Shown here piece after piece: positions 56,945 through 64,000 of a stretch of DNA of 64,000 nucleotides. Origin of the DNA: Xanthobacter oligotrophicus (GTDB lineage Bacteria > Pseudomonadota > Alphaproteobacteria > Rhizobiales > Xanthobacteraceae); NCBI RefSeq assembly GCF_008364685.1, contig NZ_VTTL01000012.1, positions 1 to 64,000 on the forward strand, written 5' to 3'. The position numbers and the translations under genes were made by a program. The notes beneath the pieces were generated by a model. It worked only from the letters and a program-made list of their open reading frames with translations. It was not told where the DNA came from and ran no database searches. Each line of letters opens with the position of its first letter. The stretch's first letter is position 1.

Positions 56945-57487
56945 TCACGCGGCCTTTCTCGGCAGGGCCGTGAAGCCCCACTCGGGCGAGAAGCAGGGCG
57001 GGTAGTGGGCAAGGTCCGCCTGCATCTTCAGGTGCCGGCGGCCGTGCAGCTCCATTTCCCCCACCACGTGCCAGTGCAGGCGGCGGAACAGCACGCCGTT
57101 CTGCTCCTGCACATGGGCGAGGAAGGTGTGGCAGCCCATGGCGTGGGCGGAGGAGACCGCGAGGCGGATCAGCGTCGCCCCGAGCGCGCCGATGCGCCGG
57201 TAGTCGCGGTCCACGGCGAGGCGGGAGCCCCAGAACACGCCCTTGTCCTCCTCGTGGATGCGCACGGTGCCCACCACCTGGTCGGCGGCCACCCCCAGCA
57301 TTGCGAGGGCGACGAGAGGGATGGCGTAGTCGTCGATGGCGTCGTGGTCGTCGCCCGCAAACAGCCCCTGCTCGCCGCAGAACACGGCATGGCGCAGGGC
57401 ATGGGCGCCCTCGCGCTCCCAGCGGGAAGCGGCGAACTTCACCTGGTAGGCGCTGGCGATGAAGGGCGGGATGGGTTCCATCATCAT
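56945..57487 (-). CDS. nitE: MSMEG_0567/sll0786-family GNAT acetyltransferase (Nit1C NitE)
   Basis: A 180-residue GNAT-fold protein. The acyl-CoA-binding region reads VGTVRIHEEDKGVFWGSRLAVDRDYRRIGALGATLIRLAV (about residues 72-111), with HTFLAHVQEQNGVLFRRLHW following. It matches the nitrogen-starvation N-acetyltransferase of Nit1C clusters. Three consecutive ATG codons stand at the start; 57487 is chosen because it overlaps the radical SAM stop by ATGA. The acceptor amine is unknown. Confidence 0.87.
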   Translation of the reverse strand: MMMEPIPPFIASAYQVKFAASRWEREGAHALRHAVFCGEQGLFAGDDHDAIDDYAIPLVALAMLGVAADQVVGTVRIHEEDKGVFWGSRLAVDRDYRRIGALGATLIRLAVSSAHAMGCHTFLAHVQEQNGVLFRRLHWHVVGEMELHGRRHLKMQADLAHYPPCFSPEWGFTALPRKAA

Positions 57488-58602
57488 GGCGCCAGCCTCC
57501 GCTCGTAGGTGGAGAGCGCCGAGCAGGCGCCGCACTTGCCGCAGCCGGCCTTGATGTCCACCGCCTTCAGCCCGCTCTCCACCAGCATGCGGGCGAGCGG
57601 CGCGAGGATGGAGTCCATGAAGGCCGGCGACGGCGTCGGGTGGCTTTCCAGCGGCGTGCCGGAGATGGGCACGAACGGCACCACGAACGGGTAGACGCCC
57701 AGCGCCACCAGCCGCGCGCACATGTCGAGGATGGCGTCCCGGGTGTCGCCGAGACCGGCGAGGATGTAGGTGGAGACCTGCCCGCGCCCGAACACCGGCA
57801 CCGCCGCCGCAAATGCCGACATGTACTTGTCCAGCGGCACCTGCGCCTTGCCCGGCATGATGCGGGCGCGCACCTGCGGGGTGACGGCTTCCAGATGCAG
57901 GCCGAGGGCATCCACGCCGGCGTCGCGCAGACGCTCGAACCAGGCGTCGTCCTCCGGCGGCTCGCACTGGGCCTGGATCGGCAGGTCCACCGCCGCCTTC
58001 ACCGCCCGCGCGCTGTCGGCCAGCACGGCGGCGCCCCGGTCGTCGCCCTTCGGCGTGCCGGTGGTCATCACCATGTGCCGGACGCCGTCCAGCTCCACCG
58101 CCGCCCTGGCCACTTCGGCGAGCTGGGCCGGGGTCTTGTGGGCGATGGTGCGGCCGGCCGCCAGCGACTGGCCGATGGCGCAGAACTGGCAGGTCCTGGT
58201 GCGGCTCTGGTAGCGGATGCAGGTCTGCAGCACCGTGGTGGCGAGCACGTCGCGGCCGTGCAGGGTGGCGATGTGGGAATAGGGGATGCCGTCCGCCGTG
58301 GTGCGATCGTAGAAGCGCGGGCGCAGCGGGAAGGCCACTTCGCCGACCACCCGGCCGTCCCGGCGGATGCGGCTGGTGCCGAGGGCGTCGGGCTGCTCCA
58401 CCAGATAGGGGCTCTGGAAGGCGGGCGCGGTGTGCACCGGCACCATCACCGTCATGCCGTCGATGGTGAGGGCCTTGTGGTCGGAGGGACCGGCACCGCC
58501 GCGCCGGCTCTGCGCGCCCGCGGTGGGATCAGACAGGCGCGCGCCGAAGGACTGCAGCTCGCTGATCAGAAGCTCGGTCGGCAGCGTCGTCGAATGGTCC
58601 AT
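57484..58602 (-). CDS. nitD: MSMEG_0568-family radical SAM enzyme (Nit1C NitD)
   Basis: A 372-residue radical SAM protein with an unusual cluster motif, CX9CX2C (C128, C138, C141 in [18 protein letters not shown]), in place of the common CX3CX2C. A cysteine-rich C-terminus, CGKCGAC at residues 354-360, suits an auxiliary iron-sulfur cluster. Both features are typical of the MSMEG_0568 family. It generates a 5'-deoxyadenosyl radical; substrate unknown. AAGGAGCCC precedes the ATG, which lies 74 bases inside the end of the nitrilase frame. Its stop overlaps the GNAT start. Confidence 0.88.
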   Translation of the reverse strand: MDHSTTLPTELLISELQSFGARLSDPTAGAQSRRGGAGPSDHKALTIDGMTVMVPVHTAPAFQSPYLVEQPDALGTSRIRRDGRVVGEVAFPLRPRFYDRTTADGIPYSHIATLHGRDVLATTVLQTCIRYQSRTRTCQFCAIGQSLAAGRTIAHKTPAQLAEVARAAVELDGVRHMVMTTGTPKGDDRGAAVLADSARAVKAAVDLPIQAQCEPPEDDAWFERLRDAGVDALGLHLEAVTPQVRARIMPGKAQVPLDKYMSAFAAAVPVFGRGQVSTYILAGLGDTRDAILDMCARLVALGVYPFVVPFVPISGTPLESHPTPSPAFMDSILAPLARMLVESGLKAVDIKAGCGKCGACSALSTYERRLAP

Positions 58603-59572
58603 GGGAAGGGCTCCTTAATTCGGTGCCGGCCGTGAGCGGGCTGTCGGTGTGGAGCGGCTGCGCCGGCCGCGGATCGAGGACGAGGTGGAGCAGCTCGGGC
58701 CGGGCGTAGTGGCCGACCGAGTCCATCATCCGCTTGCGCTTGACGATGAGGCCGAGGTCGAGGTCGGCCACCAGCAGCCCTTCGCCCTCCGTGAGGGGCG
58801 GCACCACGTGCTTGCCCTCGGGCGAGACGATGGCGCTCATGCAGCCGCCGCGCAGGGCGTTCTGCAGGCCGGCGTCGGGGGTGACGGAAGCGATCTGTTC
58901 TTCCGAGAGCCAGCCGGTGGCGTTCACCACGAAGCATCCGCTCTCCAGCGCATGGTGGCGGATGGTGACCTCGATCTGCTCGGCGAAGATGGGACCCACC
59001 AGGGAGCCGGGGAACTGCGCCGCGTGGATCTCCTCGTGCTGAGCCATGAGGGCGTAGCGGGCCAGCGGGTTGTAGTGCTCCCAGCAGGCCAGCGCCCCGA
59101 CGCGGCCCGCCGCCGTCTCCACCACCTTCAGGCCGGCGCCGTCGCCCTGGCCCCAGATCATGCGCTCGTGGAAGGTGGGGGTGATCTTGCGCCGCCTGAG
59201 CTTCAGCGTGCCGTCGGCGTCGAAGACGAGCTGGGTGTTGTAGAGCGAGCCGTGGTCGCGCTCGTTGATGCCGAGCACCACCACCATGCCGGCGCGCCGG
59301 GCGGCGGCGGCCACTGCCTCGGTCTCCGGACCGGGCACGGCGATGGCCTCGTCATAGAGGCGCAGGTGCTCGCGGCCGGACAGCACCGGCGGCAGCACGA
59401 AGGAGAAATAGGGATACCAGGGCACGAAGGTCTCGGGGAAGACGATGAGCTTCACCCCTTTCGCCGCCGCGTCGGCGATGGCGTTGAGCACCTTCTGCAT
59501 GGTCCCGGTGCGGGAGGTGAGATCAGGGGCGATCTGCACCGCCGCAACACGGACGGTCGGGCTGTGTGTCAT
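58529..59572 (-). CDS. nitC: Nit6803-family nitrilase (Nit1C NitC)
   Basis: A 347-residue nitrilase close in length to Nit6803 of Synechocystis (about 346). The catalytic triad is visible: Glu47 in FPETF, Lys129 in [12 protein letters not shown] and Cys163 in [11 protein letters not shown]. It hydrolyses organic nitriles, including cyanohydrin- or aminonitrile-type products of cyanide, to acids and ammonia. ATG 59572 follows GAGGAGCCC. The C-terminal codons run 74 bases into the radical SAM gene, an overlap longer than others in the operon. It follows nitB by 66 bases. Confidence 0.93.
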   Translation of the reverse strand: MTHSPTVRVAAVQIAPDLTSRTGTMQKVLNAIADAAAKGVKLIVFPETFVPWYPYFSFVLPPVLSGREHLRLYDEAIAVPGPETEAVAAAARRAGMVVVLGINERDHGSLYNTQLVFDADGTLKLRRRKITPTFHERMIWGQGDGAGLKVVETAAGRVGALACWEHYNPLARYALMAQHEEIHAAQFPGSLVGPIFAEQIEVTIRHHALESGCFVVNATGWLSEEQIASVTPDAGLQNALRGGCMSAIVSPEGKHVVPPLTEGEGLLVADLDLGLIVKRKRMMDSVGHYARPELLHLVLDPRPAQPLHTDSPLTAGTELRSPSHGPFDDAADRASDQRAAVLRRAPV

Positions 59573-59638
59573 CTGGGCTCCTCTTTCCGGGGCGGGCCGG
59601 CGGGGCATGTCCCGGCCGGCCCGCTGCGCTGGCTTCGA

Positions 59639-60121
59639 TCAGAGGGTCCAGGTGTCGAGGATGAAGGCGTTGTCGCGCCGGTGGAGTAGCACCAGGTCGA
59701 GCACGTCCAGCGGGCTGATGGGCGTGATGCCCTCGATGAGCGAGGGCTCGCCATGGCCGTAAAGGGCCTGGAGCGCGAAGCGGCAGGCATAGACCTTGCC
59801 GCCCTCGGCGATGAACTTCTTGATCTGGTTGTTGAAGTTCAGGTGGCCGGGGAAGGCTTCGTCGCCGAGCTTGGGGAAGCCGCGCTGGATGCCCAGGGTC
59901 ACGCCCGGGCCGTAGAGCAGGATGGAGGTCTCGAAGCCCTTGCGCTGCAGCCGGGTGGCCTGCAGCAGGTTCACAAAGCCGATGGACCCCTCGAAGGCGA
60001 CGGTGTGGAAGGTGACGAGGGCCTTCTCGCCAGCCTGCGCCTTCACGTCCTCGAACAGCTTCTGCTCGTAATCGACGAAAAAGTCACCGGTCTGGTGGGG
60101 CGGGTGGGTCACGGCGGGCAT
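59639..60121 (-). CDS. nitB: MSMEG_0572/Sll0783-family protein (Nit1C NitB)
   Basis: A 160-residue protein of the DsrE/F-like MSMEG_0572/Sll0783 family. It has [32 protein letters not shown], then [23 protein letters not shown] and a Cys in [14 protein letters not shown]. Family members rise under nitrogen starvation; in Synechocystis, Sll0783 is needed for polyhydroxybutyrate accumulation. Its biochemical role is unclear; the fold suggests sulfur or small-molecule handling. It is the first gene of the nine-gene leftward operon. AGGAGACATCC precedes the ATG. Confidence 0.92.
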   Translation of the reverse strand: MPAVTHPPHQTGDFFVDYEQKLFEDVKAQAGEKALVTFHTVAFEGSIGFVNLLQATRLQRKGFETSILLYGPGVTLGIQRGFPKLGDEAFPGHLNFNNQIKKFIAEGGKVYACRFALQALYGHGEPSLIEGITPISPLDVLDLVLLHRRDNAFILDTWTL

Positions 60122-60436
60122 GGATGTCTCCTGATGGCTGCGTCACCCCGTCGGGGCGCACACCACAGGTCAGCAATCCGCGTGCCAACAATGAGGCAAT
60201 CAAATATCCTATCAATTATGATATTTAAGTGGCATGTATGCATTCAATATGAGGGTTGGTGCGGTCATTCTACCATTTGGCCTGCTGGGAGGCGTGGCCA
60301 GAGTGGCGGCAGGCAGGACAAGTTTCTCGCAGGCCATCCTGCAACAATCTGAGGTCAATATCGCTCCGGCCGATTACGCCAGGGTGACAGGCTGTCCTGC
60401 AACAATATACAGTCAATGCCCAATGGAGAGTCGCAG
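60122..60436. promoter_or_regulatory. divergent control region of the Nit1C operon and its MocR regulator
   Basis: A 315-base gap, AT-richer than its surroundings, serves both nitB (leftward) and the MocR gene (rightward). It contains two long direct repeats (60338-60360 and 60394-60416) and a degenerate third unit near 60183-60201 close to nitB. No convincing sigma-54 (GG-N10-GC) site was found on either strand, although sigma-54 control is known for some Nit1C clusters. Confidence 0.7.
60338..60416 (+). promoter_or_regulatory. direct-repeat operator candidates for the MocR regulator
   Basis: Two 23-base units share TCCTGCAACAAT-N5-GTCAAT (60338-60360 and 60394-60416); only the 5-base spacer differs. 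The units start 56 bases apart, about five helical turns, so a dimeric regulator could bind both on one face. The second unit ends 20 bases before the regulator start codon, suggesting autoregulation. Direct-repeat operators are typical of MocR proteins. Confidence 0.68.
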
Positions 60437-61819
60437 ATGAAGGACTGGGTGCCCCGGATCGAGCGCATCGACGGGCCGCGCTACCGCGCCATCGCCGATG
60501 CCATCGCTGCCGACATCGCGGCCGGCGTGCTCGTGCCGGGCGACCAGCTTCCGCCTCAGCGCCGGCTCGCGACGACGCTGGGCGTCGACTTCACCACCGT
60601 GGCGCGGGGCTATGTGGAGGCGGGCAAGCGCGGCCTCATCGAATCCACCGTCGGCCGGGGCAGCTTTGTGCGCCGGTCGGCGAGCGCCCGCCCGGCCGCC
60701 GACCCGCAGCGGGCGCGGACCTCCGACTTTTCCATGAACATGCCGCCCGAGCCGGAGGATCCCGAGCTGGTCGCCCGCATGCAGGAGGGCTTCGCCAGCG
60801 TCGCGCGGGACCTGCTGCCGCTGTTGCGCTACCAGGGTTTCGGCGGCTCGCCGCAGGACAAGGATGCGGCCTCGGCCTGGCTGGGCCGGCGGGCGCTGGT
60901 GCCGGCGCAGGAGCGCATCTTCATCTCGCCGGGCGCCCATCCGGCGCTGGTGGGCATCTTCTCGCTGCTGGCGAAGGCCGGCGAGACGGTGCTGGCGGAA
61001 CAGATCACCTATCCCGGCGTGCGCGCCATCGCCGCCCAGCTCGGCCTTACGCTCGTCGGCATCGAGATGGACCAGGACGGCGTCCTGCCAGAGGCGCTGG
61101 AAGAGGCGGTGCGCCGCCATGCGCCGAAGGCGATCTATCTCAACCCGACGCTCCAGAACCCCATGACCATCACCACCTCGGAGCGCCGCCGCGCCGCCAT
61201 CTGCGCCATCGCCCGGCGCACCGGCGTGCCCATCGTCGAGGACGACGCCTATGGCTTCATCGCCAGCCACGGACCGCCGCCGCTGGCCGCCATCGCGCCG
61301 GACATCTGCTGGCATATCGCCGGCCTTGCCAAGTGCATCGGCGCCGGCCTGCGGCTCGCCTATGTGGTGGCGCCGGATGCGCGGGCGGGCTGGTCGTTCA
61401 CCGGGGCCATGCGCGCCATTTCCGTCATGGCCTCGCCCCTGACGGCGGCGGTGGTGACCCGCTGGATCGATGACGGGACGGCGGACACCATCCTGCGCTT
61501 CATCCGCGCCGAGGCGGCCGCGCGCCAGAAGATCGCGGCCCGCCACTTCGAGCCCGGCACCTATCTGTCCGATCCGCTGAGCTTCAACGTCTGGCTGCCG
61601 CTCACCAACGGCTGGAACCGGTCCGCCTTCGCCGGCCATGCGCGGGCAACCGGCGTCGGCATCGTGCCGAGCGATGCCTTCACCGTGAGCGGCCCGCCGC
61701 CGGAGGCGGTGCGGGTGGGGCTCGGCGGGCCCATCGGCCGGGCCCAGCTGGAGCGCGGGCTGGAATTCATGGCCCACGCGCTAGAAGGGCCCGCGCAGAT
61801 CACGGCGGGTCTTTACTGA
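60437..61819 (+). CDS. MocR/PdxR-type transcriptional regulator (GntR HTH plus aminotransferase-like domain)
   Basis: A 460-residue fusion regulator. Residues about 10-80 are a GntR winged HTH (RYRAIADAIAADIAAGVLVPGDQLPPQRRLATTLGVDFTTVARGYVEAGKRGLIES). Residues about 100-450 are a class-I aminotransferase fold with the PLP-lysine region IAGLAKCIGAGLRLAYVV and the LNPTLQNP substrate loop. The HTH gives DNA binding and the PLP domain senses an amino compound. ATG 60437 follows GGAGAG; ATG 60416 lies in the operator. Divergent position makes it the likely regulator of the Nit1C operon. Confidence 0.88.
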   Translation: MKDWVPRIERIDGPRYRAIADAIAADIAAGVLVPGDQLPPQRRLATTLGVDFTTVARGYVEAGKRGLIESTVGRGSFVRRSASARPAADPQRARTSDFSMNMPPEPEDPELVARMQEGFASVARDLLPLLRYQGFGGSPQDKDAASAWLGRRALVPAQERIFISPGAHPALVGIFSLLAKAGETVLAEQITYPGVRAIAAQLGLTLVGIEMDQDGVLPEALEEAVRRHAPKAIYLNPTLQNPMTITTSERRRAAICAIARRTGVPIVEDDAYGFIASHGPPPLAAIAPDICWHIAGLAKCIGAGLRLAYVVAPDARAGWSFTGAMRAISVMASPLTAAVVTRWIDDGTADTILRFIRAEAAARQKIAARHFEPGTYLSDPLSFNVWLPLTNGWNRSAFAGHARATGVGIVPSDAFTVSGPPPEAVRVGLGGPIGRAQLERGLEFMAHALEGPAQITAGLY

Positions 61820-61838
61820 GCCGCCGTTGCGGTTGGCC

Positions 61839-62624
61839 TCAGCCGTTGCGGCGGGCGCCGCGCAGGGTGGGCAGGCCGATGCCGGCGGCGTCGAAGCCGC
61901 CATCCACCGCCAGTTCCTGGCCGGTGATGTAGCTGGCGCGGTCGCTACACAGGAAGAAGATGGCTTCCGCCAGCTCCTGCTCCAGCCCGTAGCGATTGAG
62001 CGGGATGCTGTCGTGATAATCGGCGCGGATCTCGGGGGAGTGCACCGCCTTGGCCATGGCGGTTTCCACCGGGCCGGGCGCCACCGCATTGACGCGGATG
62101 CCGAGGCTGGCGAGCTCCACCGCAAGCTGCTTCGTCAGGTGCGCGAGGGCGGCCTTGCTGGTGCCGTAGGCGGTGCGCAGCGTCGAGGCGCGCAGGCCGG
62201 AGATGGAGGTGATGTTGACGATCGCCCCGCCGCCCTGCTCGCGCATCAGCGGCGCGGCGGCCCGGGTGCAGATGAACGGGCCGCTAAGGTTCACGTCGAA
62301 CACCCGGCTCCATTCCGCGTCTTCGATCTCCAGCAGCGGCTTGAACACCGCGACGCCGGCATTGTTGACCAGCGCATCGAGCCGGCCGAACCGCGCGACG
62401 AGGGCGTCCACTGCGGCGGCGACGCCCTTGGCGTCGGAAACGTCGCAGGTCAGGGCCAGGGTGCGGTCGGGCGCGCCGAGGCTAGCGACGGCGGCCTCAA
62501 GCAGCGGGCCCTGGATGTCGAGCAGCGCAACGCGCCAGCCCTCCGCGAGGAATTTCTGCGCCACTGCGAGCCCGATGCCGCGCGCGGCGCCGGTGACGAG
62601 GGCGACTTTCTGATCTGTGGACAT
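61839..62624 (-). CDS. short-chain dehydrogenase/reductase (SDR)
   Basis: A 261-residue classical SDR. The NAD(P)-binding TGAARGIGLAV is at residues 11-21, NNAGVAVF near 87, and catalytic Ser in NITSISGLRAS near 138 with YGTSKAALAHL (Tyr and Lys) near 153. An Asp in LLDIQG after strand beta-2 suggests NAD preference. The substrate is not evident; 3-hydroxybutyrate or a sugar alcohol is possible. It is convergent with the MocR gene and divergent from the transporter gene that follows. Confidence 0.88.
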   Translation of the reverse strand: MSTDQKVALVTGAARGIGLAVAQKFLAEGWRVALLDIQGPLLEAAVASLGAPDRTLALTCDVSDAKGVAAAVDALVARFGRLDALVNNAGVAVFKPLLEIEDAEWSRVFDVNLSGPFICTRAAAPLMREQGGGAIVNITSISGLRASTLRTAYGTSKAALAHLTKQLAVELASLGIRVNAVAPGPVETAMAKAVHSPEIRADYHDSIPLNRYGLEQELAEAIFFLCSDRASYITGQELAVDGGFDAAGIGLPTLRGARRNG

Positions 62625-62904
62625 GAGCGTTTCGATTCCCGGATTTTGGTTGGTCTTATCCCGGTGCGCGGCGAAACGAAATGCCCTTGTGCGCGGCGCG
62701 CTTGCCCCTCGTTCGGTTCAAGCGGAGCCACGGTCGGGGTGCGATTGGCGCTGGCGGAGATCGGGCATCATGCGACGGGGCACGCCCCGGCCTGGAACGG
62801 CGGTAGGTCACCACGCCGGGATCATAATCCATTAATTCCGTAGAAAATATTGACTAACATCAAATCGGCGCATATCGTTTCAAATAGCGAATTTGAAATG
62901 TATT

Positions 62905-64000
62905 ATGTGGGGTCCGAAGATGGGTCATCTGGCGCGGTGGAAAGCGGGTGCTGTGCTCGCGGCGGCGGCGGTTCTGGCGGCGGGGACCGCCGGGGCGCAG
63001 CAGGCGGGGGAAACGCCGAAGCGCGGCGGCACGCTCTCCGCCATCATCCAGCCGGAACCCGTCATTCTCACCGCCGCGCTCAACACGGCGGCCCCCACCG
63101 GCATCGTCACCGGCTCCATCTTCGACGGTCTCGTGGATTATGATTCCAACCTCAAGCCGGTGCCGGCCCTGGCCGAGAGCTGGGAAACCTCGAAGGACGG
63201 CCTGACCTTCACCCTGCACCTGCGCGACGGGGTGAAGTGGCACGACGGCAAGCCCTTCACCTCCGCCGACGTGAAGTGGACGCTGGAGGAGGTGTGGAAG
63301 AAGATCCATCCCCGCAACCAGGCGATCTTCGCCAAGGTCACCTCGGTGGACACGCCGGACGACCGCACCGTGGTGCTGCACCTGAGCCAGCCCTCGGTTG
63401 CCATCCTGTCCTCGCTGAATTCCAACGGCGCCCAGGTGCTGCCCAAGCATCTCTACGAGGGCACCGACATCCTCAATAATCCCTACAATAACAAGCCCGT
63501 GGGCACCGGGCCGTTCGTCTTCAAGGAATGGAGCCGCGGCAACCATATCGTGCTTGAGCGCAATCCCGAATACTGGGACAAGGGCAAGCCCTACCTCGAC
63601 CGCGTCGTCTTCCGCGTGATCCCGGACGCCGCCGCGCGCTCCGCCGCGCTGGAGAAGGGCGAAGTGCAGTGGGGCGTGCTGAGCCCGGTGCCGCTGAAGG
63701 ATGCCGAGCGCCTCGCCAAGCTGCCCAACCTGCGCGTCTCCACCGAAGGCTATGAGTGGCTGTCGCCCTGGCTGTTCGCCGACTTCAACGTGGAGCGCGG
63801 CCCCCTCAAGGACGTGAAGGTGCGCCAGGCGCTGGCGCAGGCCGTCGACCGCAACGCCATCTCCAAGGTGGTGTGGTTCGGCTTCGCCAAGCCCGCGACC
63901 AGCCCCATCCCCTCCACCCTCGCTGCCTTCCACGATGCCGGCGGCATCGCCTATGACTACGATCCCAAGAAGGCCGAGGCGCTGCTGGATGCGGCCGGCT
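62905..64000 (+). CDS. ABC transporter periplasmic binding protein, peptide/nickel family (partial)
   Basis: At least 365 residues of a family-5 (DppA/OppA-like) solute-binding protein; the 3' end lies outside the window. A signal peptide ends near AGTAGAQQ. The mature part has FDGLVDYDSNLKPVPALAESWE, then LHLRDGVKWHDGKPFTSADVKWT and GTGPFVFKEW.RGNHIVLERNPEYW, all characteristic. Such proteins bind peptides, opines, nickel or glycosides. Start codons at 62905 and 62920 are both in frame; neither has a strong ribosome binding site. Permease genes should follow beyond the window. Confidence 0.87.
   Translation, partial: MWGPKMGHLARWKAGAVLAAAAVLAAGTAGAQQAGETPKRGGTLSAIIQPEPVILTAALNTAAPTGIVTGSIFDGLVDYDSNLKPVPALAESWETSKDGLTFTLHLRDGVKWHDGKPFTSADVKWTLEEVWKKIHPRNQAIFAKVTSVDTPDDRTVVLHLSQPSVAILSSLNSNGAQVLPKHLYEGTDILNNPYNNKPVGTGPFVFKEWSRGNHIVLERNPEYWDKGKPYLDRVVFRVIPDAAARSAALEKGEVQWGVLSPVPLKDAERLAKLPNLRVSTEGYEWLSPWLFADFNVERGPLKDVKVRQALAQAVDRNAISKVVWFGFAKPATSPIPSTLAAFHDAGGIAYDYDPKKAEALLDAAG

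Noticed and set aside
60225-60250. Possible sigma-54 promoter (TGGCATG...GC) in front of nitB
   Set aside because: The GG and GC elements are 7 bases apart, not 10, so the spacing is wrong.

Overview
The window looks like chromosomal DNA of a high-GC alphaproteobacterium of the order Hyphomicrobiales (Rhizobiales), most likely Xanthobacteraceae (Xanthobacter, Azorhizobium, Starkeya or Ancylobacter). This is inferred from gene content and protein style: DUF992, DUF930, DUF1236 and GtrA proteins, a UvrB with a long N-terminal extension, and a LysR gene behind trxB. No database search was possible. About 60 genes are supported on both strands, with short intergenic gaps and many 4-bp stop/start overlaps.

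Region by region: (1) 1-420 holds the 3' end of a 23S rRNA gene, a 5S rRNA gene with a long flanking processing stem, and the operon terminator. (2) 0.5-9.7 kb carries a glucan pair (GH133-like debranching enzyme plus glycosyltransferase), an NAD-dependent semialdehyde dehydrogenase, a WYL-like/TerB-like protein and an MFS transporter plus aldo/keto reductase unit facing a LysR regulator. (3) 10.9-18.6 kb has a stand-alone Fe-S protein, maf-yacG, a ParDE toxin-antitoxin pair, a PuuC-type aldehyde dehydrogenase, a thiopurine methyltransferase-like protein and an SpuC-type putrescine aminotransferase. (4) 18.7-31.4 kb carries two glutathione transferases, rlmJ, a secreted RNase T2 coupled to an unknown secreted protein, an ornithine-decarboxylase-like enzyme, msrP, two DUF992 proteins, an aspartate aminotransferase, a sugar dehydrogenase and an 8-oxoguanine deaminase-like enzyme. 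(5) 31.7-49.9 kb has housekeeping genes (uvrB, carB, greA, trxB) mixed with lipoproteins, small envelope proteins and regulators, then a MATE efflux/HxlR unit.

(6) The most distinctive region is 52.4-61.8 kb. It is a leftward Nit1C (Nit6803/MSMEG_0572-type) operon, the cluster tied to nitrile and cyanide assimilation in other bacteria. In order it encodes a DsrE-like protein, a nitrilase, a radical SAM enzyme, a GNAT, an AIR-synthase-like protein, a glycosyltransferase, a small MSMEG_0570-type protein that is frameshifted here, a flavoprotein and a LnmK-like double-hotdog protein coupled to the flavoprotein by a GTGA overlap. A divergent MocR-type (GntR plus aminotransferase fold) regulator heads the operon, and the shared promoter region carries two near-identical direct repeats that are probably its operators. 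A short-chain dehydrogenase and the start of an ABC-transporter binding protein end the window.

Non-coding points of interest are a possible arginine-codon leader peptide and terminator in front of carB, a structured RNA candidate at about 46.65-46.77 kb, and three copies of a roughly 80-110 bp dispersed element. One of those copies supplies the C-terminal codons of a small proline-rich ORF. No tRNA gene, CRISPR array, IS element or prophage gene was recognised.
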